From Pseudomonas taiwanensis DSM 21245 (GTDB lineage: Bacteria > Pseudomonadota > Gammaproteobacteria > Pseudomonadales > Pseudomonadaceae): 64,000 nt of DNA. The stretch covers positions 391,683-455,682 of the forward strand of contig NZ_KE384450.1 of the NCBI RefSeq assembly GCF_000425785.1. The letters are read 5' to 3'. The notes below the pieces were generated by a model. The model ran no database searches. It had not been told where the DNA came from and saw only the letters and a program-made list of their open reading frames with translations. Below, piece by piece: positions 34,549 to 42,618 of the stretch. Made by a program: the position numbers and the translations under genes. Within the stretch, counting starts at the first letter, position 1, and every line of letters starts with the position of its first letter.

Positions 34549-34980
34549 ATGAATCAGTCCCGCTACGCCACTATCGTCCGCGTCGGTGCGGTATACGACG
34601 TGATCGCCACCCTGCCATTCGCCATTCCATTCGTCGCTGGCTGGGCCTTGCAAGTGTTTGCCGGCCTGGATGCCTGGCTGGGCCTGGGCACGCCATTCGC
34701 CAGGCTCGATGCGACGTCGCTGTTCTTCATCAACCTGGGTGCTTTGGCTTACGTGGTCTGGGGCATTGCCCGTTGGCGCCAGCCCACGGTGAGCAACGGT
34801 CGGCTGGATGCGGCGCTGCGCCTGGCGGTCATCGGCTTGCAGCTGTATGCCCTGAGCCAGGGAGCCACGCCAATCCTGTGGGGGCTGGCGGCAGTGTTGT
34901 TATTGCTGGCGGTGCTGCAGCTGCGCACGCCTGCGTCAGTCGGGCAGGTAGATGAGGGGCGTGCGCTGTTCACGCGTTGA
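34549..34980 (+). CDS. Small four-helix membrane protein, last gene of the quorum-linked operon
   Basis: A 143-residue inner-membrane protein with four predicted TM helices: about 12-38, 58-80, 92-108 and 113-131. No catalytic motif is recognised. GGAGG ten bases upstream supports the ATG at 34549. It begins five bases after the second SDR. It could be a hydroxylase-like or export helper, but nothing in the sequence decides this. Confidence 0.65.
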   Translation: MNQSRYATIVRVGAVYDVIATLPFAIPFVAGWALQVFAGLDAWLGLGTPFARLDATSLFFINLGALAYVVWGIARWRQPTVSNGRLDAALRLAVIGLQLYALSQGATPILWGLAAVLLLLAVLQLRTPASVGQVDEGRALFTR

Positions 34981-34999
34981 GTCGGTGGCCGTGAAGCCC

Positions 35000-35019
35000 C
35001 CTGCTCCAGTTGGAGCAGG
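35000..35019. terminator. Convergent hairpin between the quorum-linked operon and the iron ABC operon
   Basis: An eight-bp stem CCTGCTCC-AGTT-GGAGCAGG sits between the stops at 34980 and 35030. It has no T-tract, so strength is uncertain. Confidence 0.5.
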
Positions 35020-35029
35020 AGGTGCAGGT

Positions 35030-36595
35030 TCATGCCTTGTTCAGGTACATCCGCGTGGTCAGCAGGTACACCGGCAACCCCGACACCACGATCAGCAACG
35101 CCGCATAAGGCGCCGCCGCCGCGAACTCGACGTTGGCGGTATGAGCCCACACCTCGGTGGCCAGGGTTGTCATCCCGGTCGGGCTGAGCAGCAGGGTGGC
35201 GGTCAGCTCCTTCATCGCATCCAGGAACACCAGGGCAAAGGCCGCTGCCATCGCCGGGAAGATGATCGGCAAGGTCACCCGGCAGAACGCCGCGAAGCTG
35301 CTGGCGCCCAAGGTCCGTGCCGCTTCTTCCAGCGTTGGCGAGGCTTTGTTCAATGCGGTGCGTACCGGTGATTGGGCCAGCGGCAGGAACAATAGTGCAT
35401 ACGCCAGTAGCAACAGCGCTGTGGTCTGGTATAGCGCCGGCACATAGTGCAGGGCGAAGAACACCAGCGTCAGTGCGATGACCAGCCCGGGCAGGGCATG
35501 CAGCAAGTAAGGCAGACGCTCGGCCCAGATCGCCAGGCGGCCTTTGAAGCGCACCACCAGGAAGCTGATCGGCAGGGCCAGCAACACGCAGAAGCCGGCG
35601 CCACCCAGCGACACCGACAGCGAAGTCAGCAACGCCTTGCTGATCGCCGCTACAGGGAAGGCCGCCGATGAACCCACGCTCAACCAATAGCCAAGCATGG
35701 CCAAGGGTATGCCGCTGCCCAGGATCGCCAGGCCCAGGCAGAACAGCTGCGCCACGGGCATCCAGGCACGTAGGCGAACCGGCTGCGCCCGACGGGCAAC
35801 GCCCTGGCCAATCCTTACATGGCGTGCCTTGCCGCGTACCCGCAGCTCCAACCAGAGCATGATCAGGCACAGCACCAGCAGCACGGCCGATAGCATGGCC
35901 GCGTTGGCATTGCTGAATTCGAGCTCGAACTGTTGGTAGATCGCGGTGGTGAAGGTCTGCAGCCCAAGGATCGACAACGCGCCGAATTCCACCAGCATGT
36001 GCAGCGCAATCAGCAGCGCGCCGCCCAGCATCGAGGGCCAAAGCAGCGGCAAGGTGACTTTGATGAACACGCCCCAACGGCTGCAGCCCAAGGTGCGCGC
36101 AGACTCTTCCAGCGAGGTGTCGAGGTTGCGCAGGGTTGCTGCCACCGGCAGGAATACCAGCGGATACTTGGACAAGGCCATGACCATGATCGCCCCGCCC
36201 AGGCCCTCAAAGTCCGAACTCAGCGACACCCAGGTGAAGCTGCTGACGAACGAAGGCACAGCGAAGGGCAGGCACAACACCACGCCCCACAGGCGCCGAC
36301 CAGGCAAGTTGCTGCGTTCGAGCAGCCAGGCCAGGGCCAGACCGACGATCATGCACGTCAGGGTCACGCCCACCATGAGCATCATGGTGTTGCGCATCAG
36401 CCCCCAGACGAAGGGACGCCACAACAGGTGCAGCGCCTCGCGCCAGCCGGCGTCCCAGGTCTTGATGGCGACGTACAGCAACGGCAACACGCTCATTGCC
36501 ACCAGGAACAGGACAGGCAGCACCACCCAGATCGACGGGCGTTTGCGGCGCGGCACGAAACGTACCGGCACAGGTTCGGACAGGGCGGCGGTCAT
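35030..36595 (-). CDS. Iron(III)-type ABC transporter permease (FbpB/SfuB-like)
   Basis: A 521-residue inner-membrane permease made of two fused six-helix halves, each with a binding-protein-dependent transport EAA loop (EESARTLGCSRWGVFIKVTLP and EEAARTLGASSFAAFCRVTLP; these follow ESARTLG and EAARTLG). Such fused permeases import ferric iron delivered by a periplasmic FbpA/FutA-type protein. The start overlaps the stop of the binding-protein gene by one base. No ATPase gene is present in the window. Confidence 0.88.
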   Translation of the reverse strand: MTAALSEPVPVRFVPRRKRPSIWVVLPVLFLVAMSVLPLLYVAIKTWDAGWREALHLLWRPFVWGLMRNTMMLMVGVTLTCMIVGLALAWLLERSNLPGRRLWGVVLCLPFAVPSFVSSFTWVSLSSDFEGLGGAIMVMALSKYPLVFLPVAATLRNLDTSLEESARTLGCSRWGVFIKVTLPLLWPSMLGGALLIALHMLVEFGALSILGLQTFTTAIYQQFELEFSNANAAMLSAVLLVLCLIMLWLELRVRGKARHVRIGQGVARRAQPVRLRAWMPVAQLFCLGLAILGSGIPLAMLGYWLSVGSSAAFPVAAISKALLTSLSVSLGGAGFCVLLALPISFLVVRFKGRLAIWAERLPYLLHALPGLVIALTLVFFALHYVPALYQTTALLLLAYALLFLPLAQSPVRTALNKASPTLEEAARTLGASSFAAFCRVTLPIIFPAMAAAFALVFLDAMKELTATLLLSPTGMTTLATEVWAHTANVEFAAAAPYAALLIVVSGLPVYLLTTRMYLNKA

Positions 36596-37608
36596 CAGAG
36601 CAAGCCGACCTCGCGCTCGAGCTCGATGGCTTCCTCGGCATTGCCCAGGTCAGCTGGCGAGATCTTCGGCGGACGCAGGTCTTCGAACGGCTTCAGGCCG
36701 CGATCGGAGACCATGCCTTTATGCAGTGGGTACTCAGCGGTGGTCTGGGTGATCACGCGCTGGCCTTCTTCACTGGCCATCCAGTTGAGCAGGGCCTGGG
36801 CTTCTTTAGGGTGTTTGCTGGCTTTGACCACGGCGGCGCCAGAGATGGTCACCAGGTTGCCGGCATCGCCATCGGCCAGGTAGTACAGCTTCGACTCCAG
36901 TTTGCCGCGTTCGCGCTCGAGTGCGTACCAGTAGTAGTTGTTCACCAGCACGGCGGCGACTTCACCTTTTTCCACCGCCTTCAGGGCGACCATGTTGTTG
37001 GTGTAGGTCTTGCCGAAGGCCTTCAGGCCGGTCAGCCACTCTTCGGTGGCGTCGCGACCATGCATCTTGAGGATGGCCACGGCTTGTTCCTGGAAGGCGC
37101 CGCTGGTGGGTACGTAACCGACCCGACCTTCCCACTCAGGGTTGGCGAAGTCCATGACCGTGGTCGGCAGGTCTTTCTCGTCGACCTTCTTGGGGTTGTA
37201 CACCACGATCCGCGTGCGGGCAGTGATACCCATCCAGGTGCCGTTGGCGCCCACGTATTCCTTGGGCATCATGCTCTGCGTGGCATCGTCGATCTTCGCC
37301 AGCAGGCCCAATTCACCCAAGTTGTTCAGGGGAGGGGACTCTTCGGTGTAGATGATGTCGGCTGGCGAACGGTCGCCTTCTTCGATGATCTGGCTGGCCA
37401 GCTGATTGCTGCTGCCCTTGCGGATGTTGATATGGATACCGGTCTTGGCCTCGTAGGCCTTGGCGATGGCCTCGCCGATTTCCTTGTGTTGACCGTTGTA
37501 CAGGGTCAGTGTCACCGGGTCGTCTGCCATGGCGGCCGGAGCGCCAATCACCAGGCTCAGGACTGCGGCGGCCAGGGTGCGCATCAGCGGTTGCGGACGG
37601 ATCGTCAT
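36595..37608 (-). CDS. Iron(III)-type ABC transporter substrate-binding protein
   Basis: A 337-residue periplasmic binding protein of the FbpA/FutA type. The signal peptide MTIRPQPLMRTLAAAVLSLV ends near APAAMA, with DDPVTLTLYNGQH beginning the mature protein. It keeps NPEWEGRVGYVPTSGAFQ and an EYPLH hinge region. GAGGAAG lies seven bases before the ATG at 37608; longer in-frame starts run into the terminator and tRNA region. Metal specificity is inferred from the family. Confidence 0.88.
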   Translation of the reverse strand: MTIRPQPLMRTLAAAVLSLVIGAPAAMADDPVTLTLYNGQHKEIGEAIAKAYEAKTGIHINIRKGSSNQLASQIIEEGDRSPADIIYTEESPPLNNLGELGLLAKIDDATQSMMPKEYVGANGTWMGITARTRIVVYNPKKVDEKDLPTTVMDFANPEWEGRVGYVPTSGAFQEQAVAILKMHGRDATEEWLTGLKAFGKTYTNNMVALKAVEKGEVAAVLVNNYYWYALERERGKLESKLYYLADGDAGNLVTISGAAVVKASKHPKEAQALLNWMASEEGQRVITQTTAEYPLHKGMVSDRGLKPFEDLRPPKISPADLGNAEEAIELEREVGLL

Positions 37609-37652
37609 GCGGGTACTTCCTCGCTTGCGGCTACATATTTGGAAACAATGGT

Positions 37653-37666
37653 AAACGAAATCGTTT
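37653..37666. promoter_or_regulatory. Perfect 14-bp dyad upstream of the iron ABC operon
   Basis: AAACGA-AA-TCGTTT lies about 45 bp before the binding-protein ATG. It resembles the Fur consensus only weakly, so it may be the site of another regulator. Confidence 0.4.
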
Positions 37667-37771
37667 CTCAAGTGGCCGTGTGACGAGAAATTCATGGGCA
37701 GACCATGGTTCAACGTCTGGGGGCGCGGGACAGCTTGCGGGGGAGGGGGATAAAAATCGCAGGCAAGAAAA

Positions 37772-37800
37772 AAACCCACTAGCAAGCTAGTGGGTTTTTG
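37772..37800. terminator. Intrinsic terminator next to the tRNA-Leu pair
   Basis: A-tract, stem AACCCACTAGC / GCTAGTGGGTT with a two-base loop, T-tract. The flanking A and T runs let it work on both strands: it ends the minus-strand tRNA transcript, while the other side faces away from the divergent iron ABC operon. Confidence 0.85.
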
Positions 37801-37802
37801 TA

Positions 37803-37889
37803 TGGTGCCCAGGAGAAGACTCGAACTTCCACGACCGTTAAGTCACTGATACCTGAAACCAGCGCGTCTACCAATTCCGCCACCTGGGC
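37803..37889 (-). tRNA. tRNA-Leu(CAG), copy 1
   Basis: 87 nt including an encoded CCA. The acceptor GCCCAGG pairs with CCTGGGC and the discriminator is A. The anticodon loop TTCAGGT gives CAG. The long variable arm has stem bases GAC/GTC around TTAACG, and the T-loop is GTTCGAGTC. It differs from copy 2 by two compensatory bases in the variable arm. Confidence 0.95.
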
Positions 37890-37976
37890 AAAGCTTTGCA
37901 TCATCTGTAGAAGGCGACTATCGTTCGCTTTCACACAGTAGTAACAGATCCTTGGTCATCTATTACTTGAAATTTT

Positions 37977-38063
37977 TGGTGCCCAGGAGAAGACTCGAAC
38001 TTCCACGGCCGTTAAGCCACTGATACCTGAAACCAGCGCGTCTACCAATTCCGCCACCTGGGC
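37977..38063 (-). tRNA. tRNA-Leu(CAG), copy 2
   Basis: 87 nt including CCA, with the same anticodon CAG and the same acceptor, D and T arms as copy 1. The variable-arm stem is GGC/GCC instead of GAC/GTC. It lies 87 bp upstream (minus strand) of copy 1, so one transcript probably carries both. Confidence 0.95.
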
Positions 38064-38334
38064 ACACATTCGAGATTACATGATGCTTTACAGCGCCGTT
38101 CATCTCTACTACAACTTCGGGGTTGTCCGTCGTTGTGGTGCGCACTATACGGACGCTCCGGAGGGCTGTAAAGCCCCTGATCGAAAAAAAATTCAAAAAA
38201 TTCAACTTGTTGATTCCGCAGGCCTATTGCTTCGCTCCGGACATGCCGCTGGGGCTGTCCAAGGCTGACATTTCCGGTTTCAATACGCCTATGCCAGAAT
38301 TCCTATCTATATACCCCAAGGTGAACCCCTTCTG

Positions 38335-40911
38335 ATGGCCGATTGGCAATCCCTCGATCCCGAGGCCGCTCGCGAAGCGGAAAAATACGAAAACCCTATT
38401 CCCAGCCGTGAGCTGATCCTGCAGCGTCTTGCCGACCGTGGTGAACCGGCGGCACGCGAAGAACTGGCGGCCGAGTTCGGCCTCTACGATGAAGACCAGA
38501 TCGAAGCCCTGCGCCGCCGCTTGCGTGCCATGGAGCGTGACGGTCAGCTTATCTATACCCGGCGCGGCACCTATGCCCCGGTGGATAAGCTGGACCTGAT
38601 CTGCGGCCGTGTCTCTGGCCACCGCGACGGTTTCGGTTTCCTTATTCCCGACGATGGCAGCGACGACCTGTTCCTCAGCCCATCGCAGATGCGCCTGGTG
38701 TTCGATGGCGACCGTGGCCTGGCCCGGGTTTCCGGTGTCGACCGCCGTGGCCGCCGCGAAGGCGTGCTGGTGGAAGTCATTTCCCGCGCCCATGAAACCG
38801 TGGTCGGTCGCTACTTCGAAGAAGGCGGCATCGGTTACGTGACGCCCGACAACCCGAAGATCCAACAGGAGGTGCTGGTTACCGCCGGTCGCAACGGCGG
38901 TGCCAAGATCGGCCAGTTCGTCGAGATCAAGATCACCCACTGGCCGACCCCGCGCTTCCAGCCGCAGGGCGATGTGATCGAAGTGATCGGCAACTATATG
39001 GCGCCGGGCATGGAAATCGATGTCGCCCTGCGCAGCTATGACATTCCGCATGTCTGGCCCCAGGAAGTGATCAAGGAAGCGCGCAAGTTCCGCTCCGAAG
39101 TCGAAGAAAAGGACAAGGAAAAACGCGTCAACCTGCGCCACTTGCCGTTCGTCACCATCGACGGCGAAGACGCTCGCGACTTCGACGACGCCGTCTACTG
39201 CGAACCGCTGGGCAAGCTGCGCCTGTTCTCCGGTGGCTGGCGCTTGTACGTCGCGATCGCCGACGTCTCCAGCTATGTTCGCCTGGGCTCGGCCCTGGAC
39301 GTCGAGGCCCAGCAGCGCGGCAACTCGGTGTACTTCCCCGAGCGTGTGGTGCCGATGCTCCCCGAGGAGCTGTCCAACGGCCTGTGCTCGCTGAACCCGC
39401 ACGTCGATCGCCTGGCCATGGTCTGCGAAATGACCATCAACAAGACCGGTCAGATGGTCGATTACCAGTTCTACGAAGGCGTGATCCACTCCCATGCGCG
39501 TCTGACCTACAACAAGGTCAGCAGCATGCTCGAGCATGCCCGCACCCGCGAAGGCAAGGCGCTTCGCGAGGAGTACAAGGAGGTCCTGCCGGATCTGAAG
39601 AACCTGTACAACCTCTACAAAGTGCTGGTGGCGGCCCGTCACACTCGTGGGGCCATCGACTTCGAGACCCAAGAAACCCGCATCATCTTCGGCGACCAGC
39701 GCAAGATCGCGGAAATCCGCCCCACCGTGCGCAACGACGCGCACAAGCTGATCGAAGAGTGCATGCTGGCGGCCAACGTGGCCACCGCCGAGTTCCTGCA
39801 GAAGCACGGGGTTCCGGCCCTGTACCGCGTGCACGACGGTCCGCCGCCGGAGCGTCTGGAAAAACTGCGAGCCTTCCTGGGTGAGCTGGGGCTGACCCTG
39901 CACAAGGGCAAGGACCCGTCGCCCAAGGACTACCAGGCCTTGCTGGCCAGCATCGCCGATCGTCCGGATTTCCACCTGATCCAGACCGTGATGCTGCGCT
40001 CGTTGAGCCAGGCGGTGTACAGCACCGACAACAACGGCCACTTCGGTTTGAACTACGAGGCGTATACCCACTTCACCTCGCCGATCCGTCGCTACCCGGA
40101 CCTGCTGGTGCACCGCGCCATCCGCAGCATCATCCGCTCCAAGGTCGAGACCCCGCACGTCAAGCGGGCTGGCGCGATGAGTATTCCGAAGGCGCGTATC
40201 TACCCGTACGACGAAAACACCCTCGAGCAATTGGGCGAACAGTGTTCGATGACCGAGCGCCGTGCCGACGAGGCCACCCGCGACGTGGTCAACTGGCTCA
40301 AGTGCGAGTACATGAAGGATCGCGTGGGTGAAACCTTCCCCGGCGTGATCACTGCCGTGACCGGTTTCGGCCTGTTCGTCGAACTGACCGATATCTACGT
40401 GGAAGGCCTGGTGCATGTCAGTGCGCTGCCGGGCGACTACTACCACTTCGACCCCGTGCACCATCGTCTGTCGGGCGAGCGCAGTGGGCGCACCTTCCGC
40501 CTGGGCGACACCATTGAGGTCAAGGTCATGCGCGTCGACCTGGACGAGCGCAAGATCGACTTCGAGGTGTCCGAGCAGCAGCTCAGCGCACCAGTGGGCC
40601 GTAAAGGTCGTAACGCCGCTCCAGTCGCCGACAAGTCCGAGGCCCCGAAGGTCGAAGCCAAGGCGACGCCCAAGCCGCGCAGCCGCAAGAGCGAGGCCGC
40701 CGAGGCGTACTTCCCGAAAGACGCGGTCCAGCGTAACGCCGAAGTGCGCAAGAGCCGTGAAATGAAAAAGGCGCTGATGAGCGAAGCCCGCAGCAGCGGC
40801 CATGCCAGCAGCAAGTCGGACAAAGGCGGCAAGTCGTCCGGCAAGCCGACCAAGCACCGTAAAGGTCCGTCCAAATCTGGCGGGCCACGCAAAGGCAAGA
40901 GCAAGCCATGA
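38335..40911 (+). CDS. rnr: Ribonuclease R
   Basis: An 858-residue 3'-5' exoribonuclease that digests structured RNA and takes part in tRNA/rRNA quality control and cold growth. An N-terminal helix-turn-helix and cold-shock domains (to about 240) precede the RNB catalytic domain, which carries DGEDARDFDDAV with its metal-binding Asp residues. An S1 domain (about 660-745) and a long Lys/Arg/Ser-rich tail (about 755-858) follow. It couples to rlmB by an ATGA overlap. Confidence 0.95.
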   Translation: MADWQSLDPEAAREAEKYENPIPSRELILQRLADRGEPAAREELAAEFGLYDEDQIEALRRRLRAMERDGQLIYTRRGTYAPVDKLDLICGRVSGHRDGFGFLIPDDGSDDLFLSPSQMRLVFDGDRGLARVSGVDRRGRREGVLVEVISRAHETVVGRYFEEGGIGYVTPDNPKIQQEVLVTAGRNGGAKIGQFVEIKITHWPTPRFQPQGDVIEVIGNYMAPGMEIDVALRSYDIPHVWPQEVIKEARKFRSEVEEKDKEKRVNLRHLPFVTIDGEDARDFDDAVYCEPLGKLRLFSGGWRLYVAIADVSSYVRLGSALDVEAQQRGNSVYFPERVVPMLPEELSNGLCSLNPHVDRLAMVCEMTINKTGQMVDYQFYEGVIHSHARLTYNKVSSMLEHARTREGKALREEYKEVLPDLKNLYNLYKVLVAARHTRGAIDFETQETRIIFGDQRKIAEIRPTVRNDAHKLIEECMLAANVATAEFLQKHGVPALYRVHDGPPPERLEKLRAFLGELGLTLHKGKDPSPKDYQALLASIADRPDFHLIQTVMLRSLSQAVYSTDNNGHFGLNYEAYTHFTSPIRRYPDLLVHRAIRSIIRSKVETPHVKRAGAMSIPKARIYPYDENTLEQLGEQCSMTERRADEATRDVVNWLKCEYMKDRVGETFPGVITAVTGFGLFVELTDIYVEGLVHVSALPGDYYHFDPVHHRLSGERSGRTFRLGDTIEVKVMRVDLDERKIDFEVSEQQLSAPVGRKGRNAAPVADKSEAPKVEAKATPKPRSRKSEAAEAYFPKDAVQRNAEVRKSREMKKALMSEARSSGHASSKSDKGGKSSGKPTKHRKGPSKSGGPRKGKSKP

Positions 40912-41654
40912 GTCAGCTGGAAAAAATCTACGGCGTGCACGCCGTGCAGGCGCTGCTGCAGCACCATCCGAAGCGGGTCAAGCAGATCTGGCTGTCTGAG
41001 GGGCGCAGCGAGCCACGTGTCCAGGGCTTGCTGGCGCTGGCCGCCGAGAACCGCGTACCGGTCGGCCAGGCCGAGCGCCGTGAGCTGGACGCCTGGGTCG
41101 AAGGTGTTCACCAGGGTGTGGTTGCCGAGGTCAGCCCGAGCCAGGTCTGGGGTGAGGCGATGCTCGACGAGTTGCTCGAACGCACCGAAACCCCACCGCT
41201 GATCCTGGTGCTCGACGGCGTCACCGACCCGCATAATCTCGGTGCCTGCCTGCGCACCGCGGATGCCGCCGGTGCCACAGCCGTGGTCATTCCCAAGGAC
41301 AAGTCGGCCACGTTGACCGGCGTGGTGCGCAAGGTGGCGTGTGGTGCGGCAGAGGTGATTCCGCTGGTGGCTGTGACCAACCTGGCGCGTACGCTGGAGA
41401 AGTTGCAGCAGCGCGGGCTGTGGGTGGTCGGTACCGCAGGCGAAGCCGAGCAGGAGATCTACCAGCAAGACCTGACCGGGCCGCTGGTGATGATCATGGG
41501 CGCGGAAGGCAAGGGCATGCGCCGCCTGACCCGCGAGCACTGCGATTTCCTGGTGAAGTTGCCGATGGCCGGCAGTGTCAGCAGCCTGAACGTGTCGGTA
41601 GCGACCGGCGTCTGCCTGTTCGAAGCCGTTCGTCAGCGCCAGGCCAAGCGCTGA
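40908..41654 (+). CDS. rlmB: 23S rRNA (Gm2251) 2'-O-methyltransferase RlmB
   Basis: A 248-residue SpoU-family enzyme. The N-terminal L30e-like substrate domain opens with EKIYGVHAVQALL. SPOUT motifs are DPHNLGACLRTADAAG, IMGAEGKGMRRL and LNVSVATGVCLFEA, and these build the trefoil knot that binds SAM. It overlaps rnr by four bases, the conserved rnr-rlmB pair. Confidence 0.95.
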   Translation: MSQLEKIYGVHAVQALLQHHPKRVKQIWLSEGRSEPRVQGLLALAAENRVPVGQAERRELDAWVEGVHQGVVAEVSPSQVWGEAMLDELLERTETPPLILVLDGVTDPHNLGACLRTADAAGATAVVIPKDKSATLTGVVRKVACGAAEVIPLVAVTNLARTLEKLQQRGLWVVGTAGEAEQEIYQQDLTGPLVMIMGAEGKGMRRLTREHCDFLVKLPMAGSVSSLNVSVATGVCLFEAVRQRQAKR

Positions 41655-41665
41655 CCCTCAGCCTG

Positions 41666-41705
41666 TACCGCCCTTTTCGCGGTTTTACCCGCGAAAAGGG
41701 CGGTA
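41666..41705 (+). terminator. Long perfect hairpin after rlmB
   Basis: A 17-bp perfect stem starts TACCGCCCTTTTCGCGG, with a six-base loop. The 3' side is not followed by a T-run, so it may act as a message-stabilising or weak termination structure. Confidence 0.6.
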
Positions 41706-41749
41706 GCTCGTGAATATGTTTCTGGCTGTTCAAATATTCACCAATCACC

Positions 41750-41778
41750 TTGCTTGTGCGTCCAGCCTTCTCTACAAT
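41750..41778 (+). promoter_or_regulatory. Sigma-70 promoter for the rpsF operon
   Basis: -35 TTGCTT (41750-41755), 17-base spacer, -10 TACAAT (41773-41778). Transcription would begin near 41785, leaving a leader of about 115 bases. Confidence 0.65.
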
Positions 41779-41854
41779 TGCGCCCCTTGCCGAGCTGGCA
41801 GGTGCGCATGTGCCTCTACTCCCTGGCAAGACACACCAGTGTCATTCACTCCTT

Positions 41855-41878
41855 GTCTGACCAGATTCGCTGGCAGAC
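41855..41878 (+). promoter_or_regulatory. Leader hairpin upstream of rpsF
   Basis: Stem GTCTG-(A)-CCAG / CTGG-CAGAC with loop ATTCG and one bulged A, 22 bases before the rpsF ATG. S6:S18 autoregulatory leaders are known upstream of rpsF in many bacteria. The CCG that characterises that motif could be in the CCCG just downstream, but this is not proven here. Confidence 0.4.
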
Positions 41879-41900
41879 TACTAACCCGTAAGGAGCATTC

Positions 41901-42326
41901 ATGCGTCATTACGAAATCATCTTCCTGGTTCACCCGGACCAGAGCGAGCAAGTCGGCGGCATGGTTGAGCGTTACACCAAGCTGATCGAAGAAGATGGTG
42001 GCAAGATCCACCGCCTGGAAGACTGGGGCCGTCGTCAACTGGCCTACGCAATCAACAATGTTCACAAGGCTCACTACGTGATGCTGAACGTTGAGTGCAC
42101 CGGCAAGGCCCTGGCCGAGCTGGAAGACAACTTCCGCTACAACGATGCCGTTATCCGTAACCTGGTCATCCGTCGCGACGAAGCCGTTACCGGTCAGTCC
42201 GAGATGCTGAAGGCAGAAGAGAACCGCAGCGAGCGCCGTGAGCGTCGTGAACGTCCTGAGCATGCTGACTCCGCCGAAGGCGATGACAGCAATGACAGCG
42301 ACAACAGCGATAACGCTGACGAGTAA
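41901..42326 (+). CDS. rpsF: 30S ribosomal protein S6
   Basis: A 141-residue ribosomal protein that pairs with S18 on the 30S platform. It has the typical RHYEIIFLVHPDQSEQV start. The C-terminal 30 residues are rich in Asp, Ser and Glu (GDDSNDSDNSDNADE). TAAGGAG lies about six bases before the ATG. It is the first gene of rpsF-rpsR-DUF2232-rplI. Confidence 0.97.
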   Translation: MRHYEIIFLVHPDQSEQVGGMVERYTKLIEEDGGKIHRLEDWGRRQLAYAINNVHKAHYVMLNVECTGKALAELEDNFRYNDAVIRNLVIRRDEAVTGQSEMLKAEENRSERRERRERPEHADSAEGDDSNDSDNSDNADE

Positions 42327-42354
42327 TCCACGGACCTTTTGAGGAGCCTATTAC

Positions 42355-42585
42355 ATGGCACGTTTCTTCCGTCGTCGTAAATTCTGCCGCTTCACTGCTG
42401 AAGACGTGAAAGAGATCGACTTCAAAGATCTCAACACCCTGAAAGCTTACGTATCCGAAACCGGCAAGATCGTTCCGAGCCGTATCACTGGTACCAAAGC
42501 TCGTTATCAGCGTCAGCTGGCTACCGCTATCAAGCGCGCCCGCTTCCTGGCCCTGCTGCCCTACACCGACAGCCACGGCCGCTGA
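42355..42585 (+). CDS. rpsR: 30S ribosomal protein S18
   Basis: A 76-residue protein with the conserved ARFFRRRKFCRF N-terminus and SRITGTKARYQRQL core. GAGGAG precedes the ATG by about ten bases. It follows rpsF by 28 bases. Confidence 0.97.
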   Translation: MARFFRRRKFCRFTAEDVKEIDFKDLNTLKAYVSETGKIVPSRITGTKARYQRQLATAIKRARFLALLPYTDSHGR

Positions 42586-42618
42586 GACCGGGTCGTCGAC
42601 AAGAAGTAAGGGATAAGC

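Noticed and set aside
34749..36077. A 442-codon minus-strand frame across the operon junction
   Set aside because: It overlaps the four-helix membrane gene and the permease in other frames and reads as low-complexity Arg/Gly/Ala sequence.
37641..37672. Fur box upstream of the iron importer
   Set aside because: Best 19-bp alignment matches only about nine positions of the Fur consensus; reported as an unassigned dyad instead.
37803..38063. tRNA-Leu pair as an integration site of a mobile element
   Set aside because: No integrase gene, no duplicated tRNA 3' fragment and no foreign-looking DNA next to the pair; core genes flank it.
38224..40857. An 877-codon open frame antisense to rnr
   Set aside because: Same shadow effect; rnr on the plus strand has full catalytic motifs.
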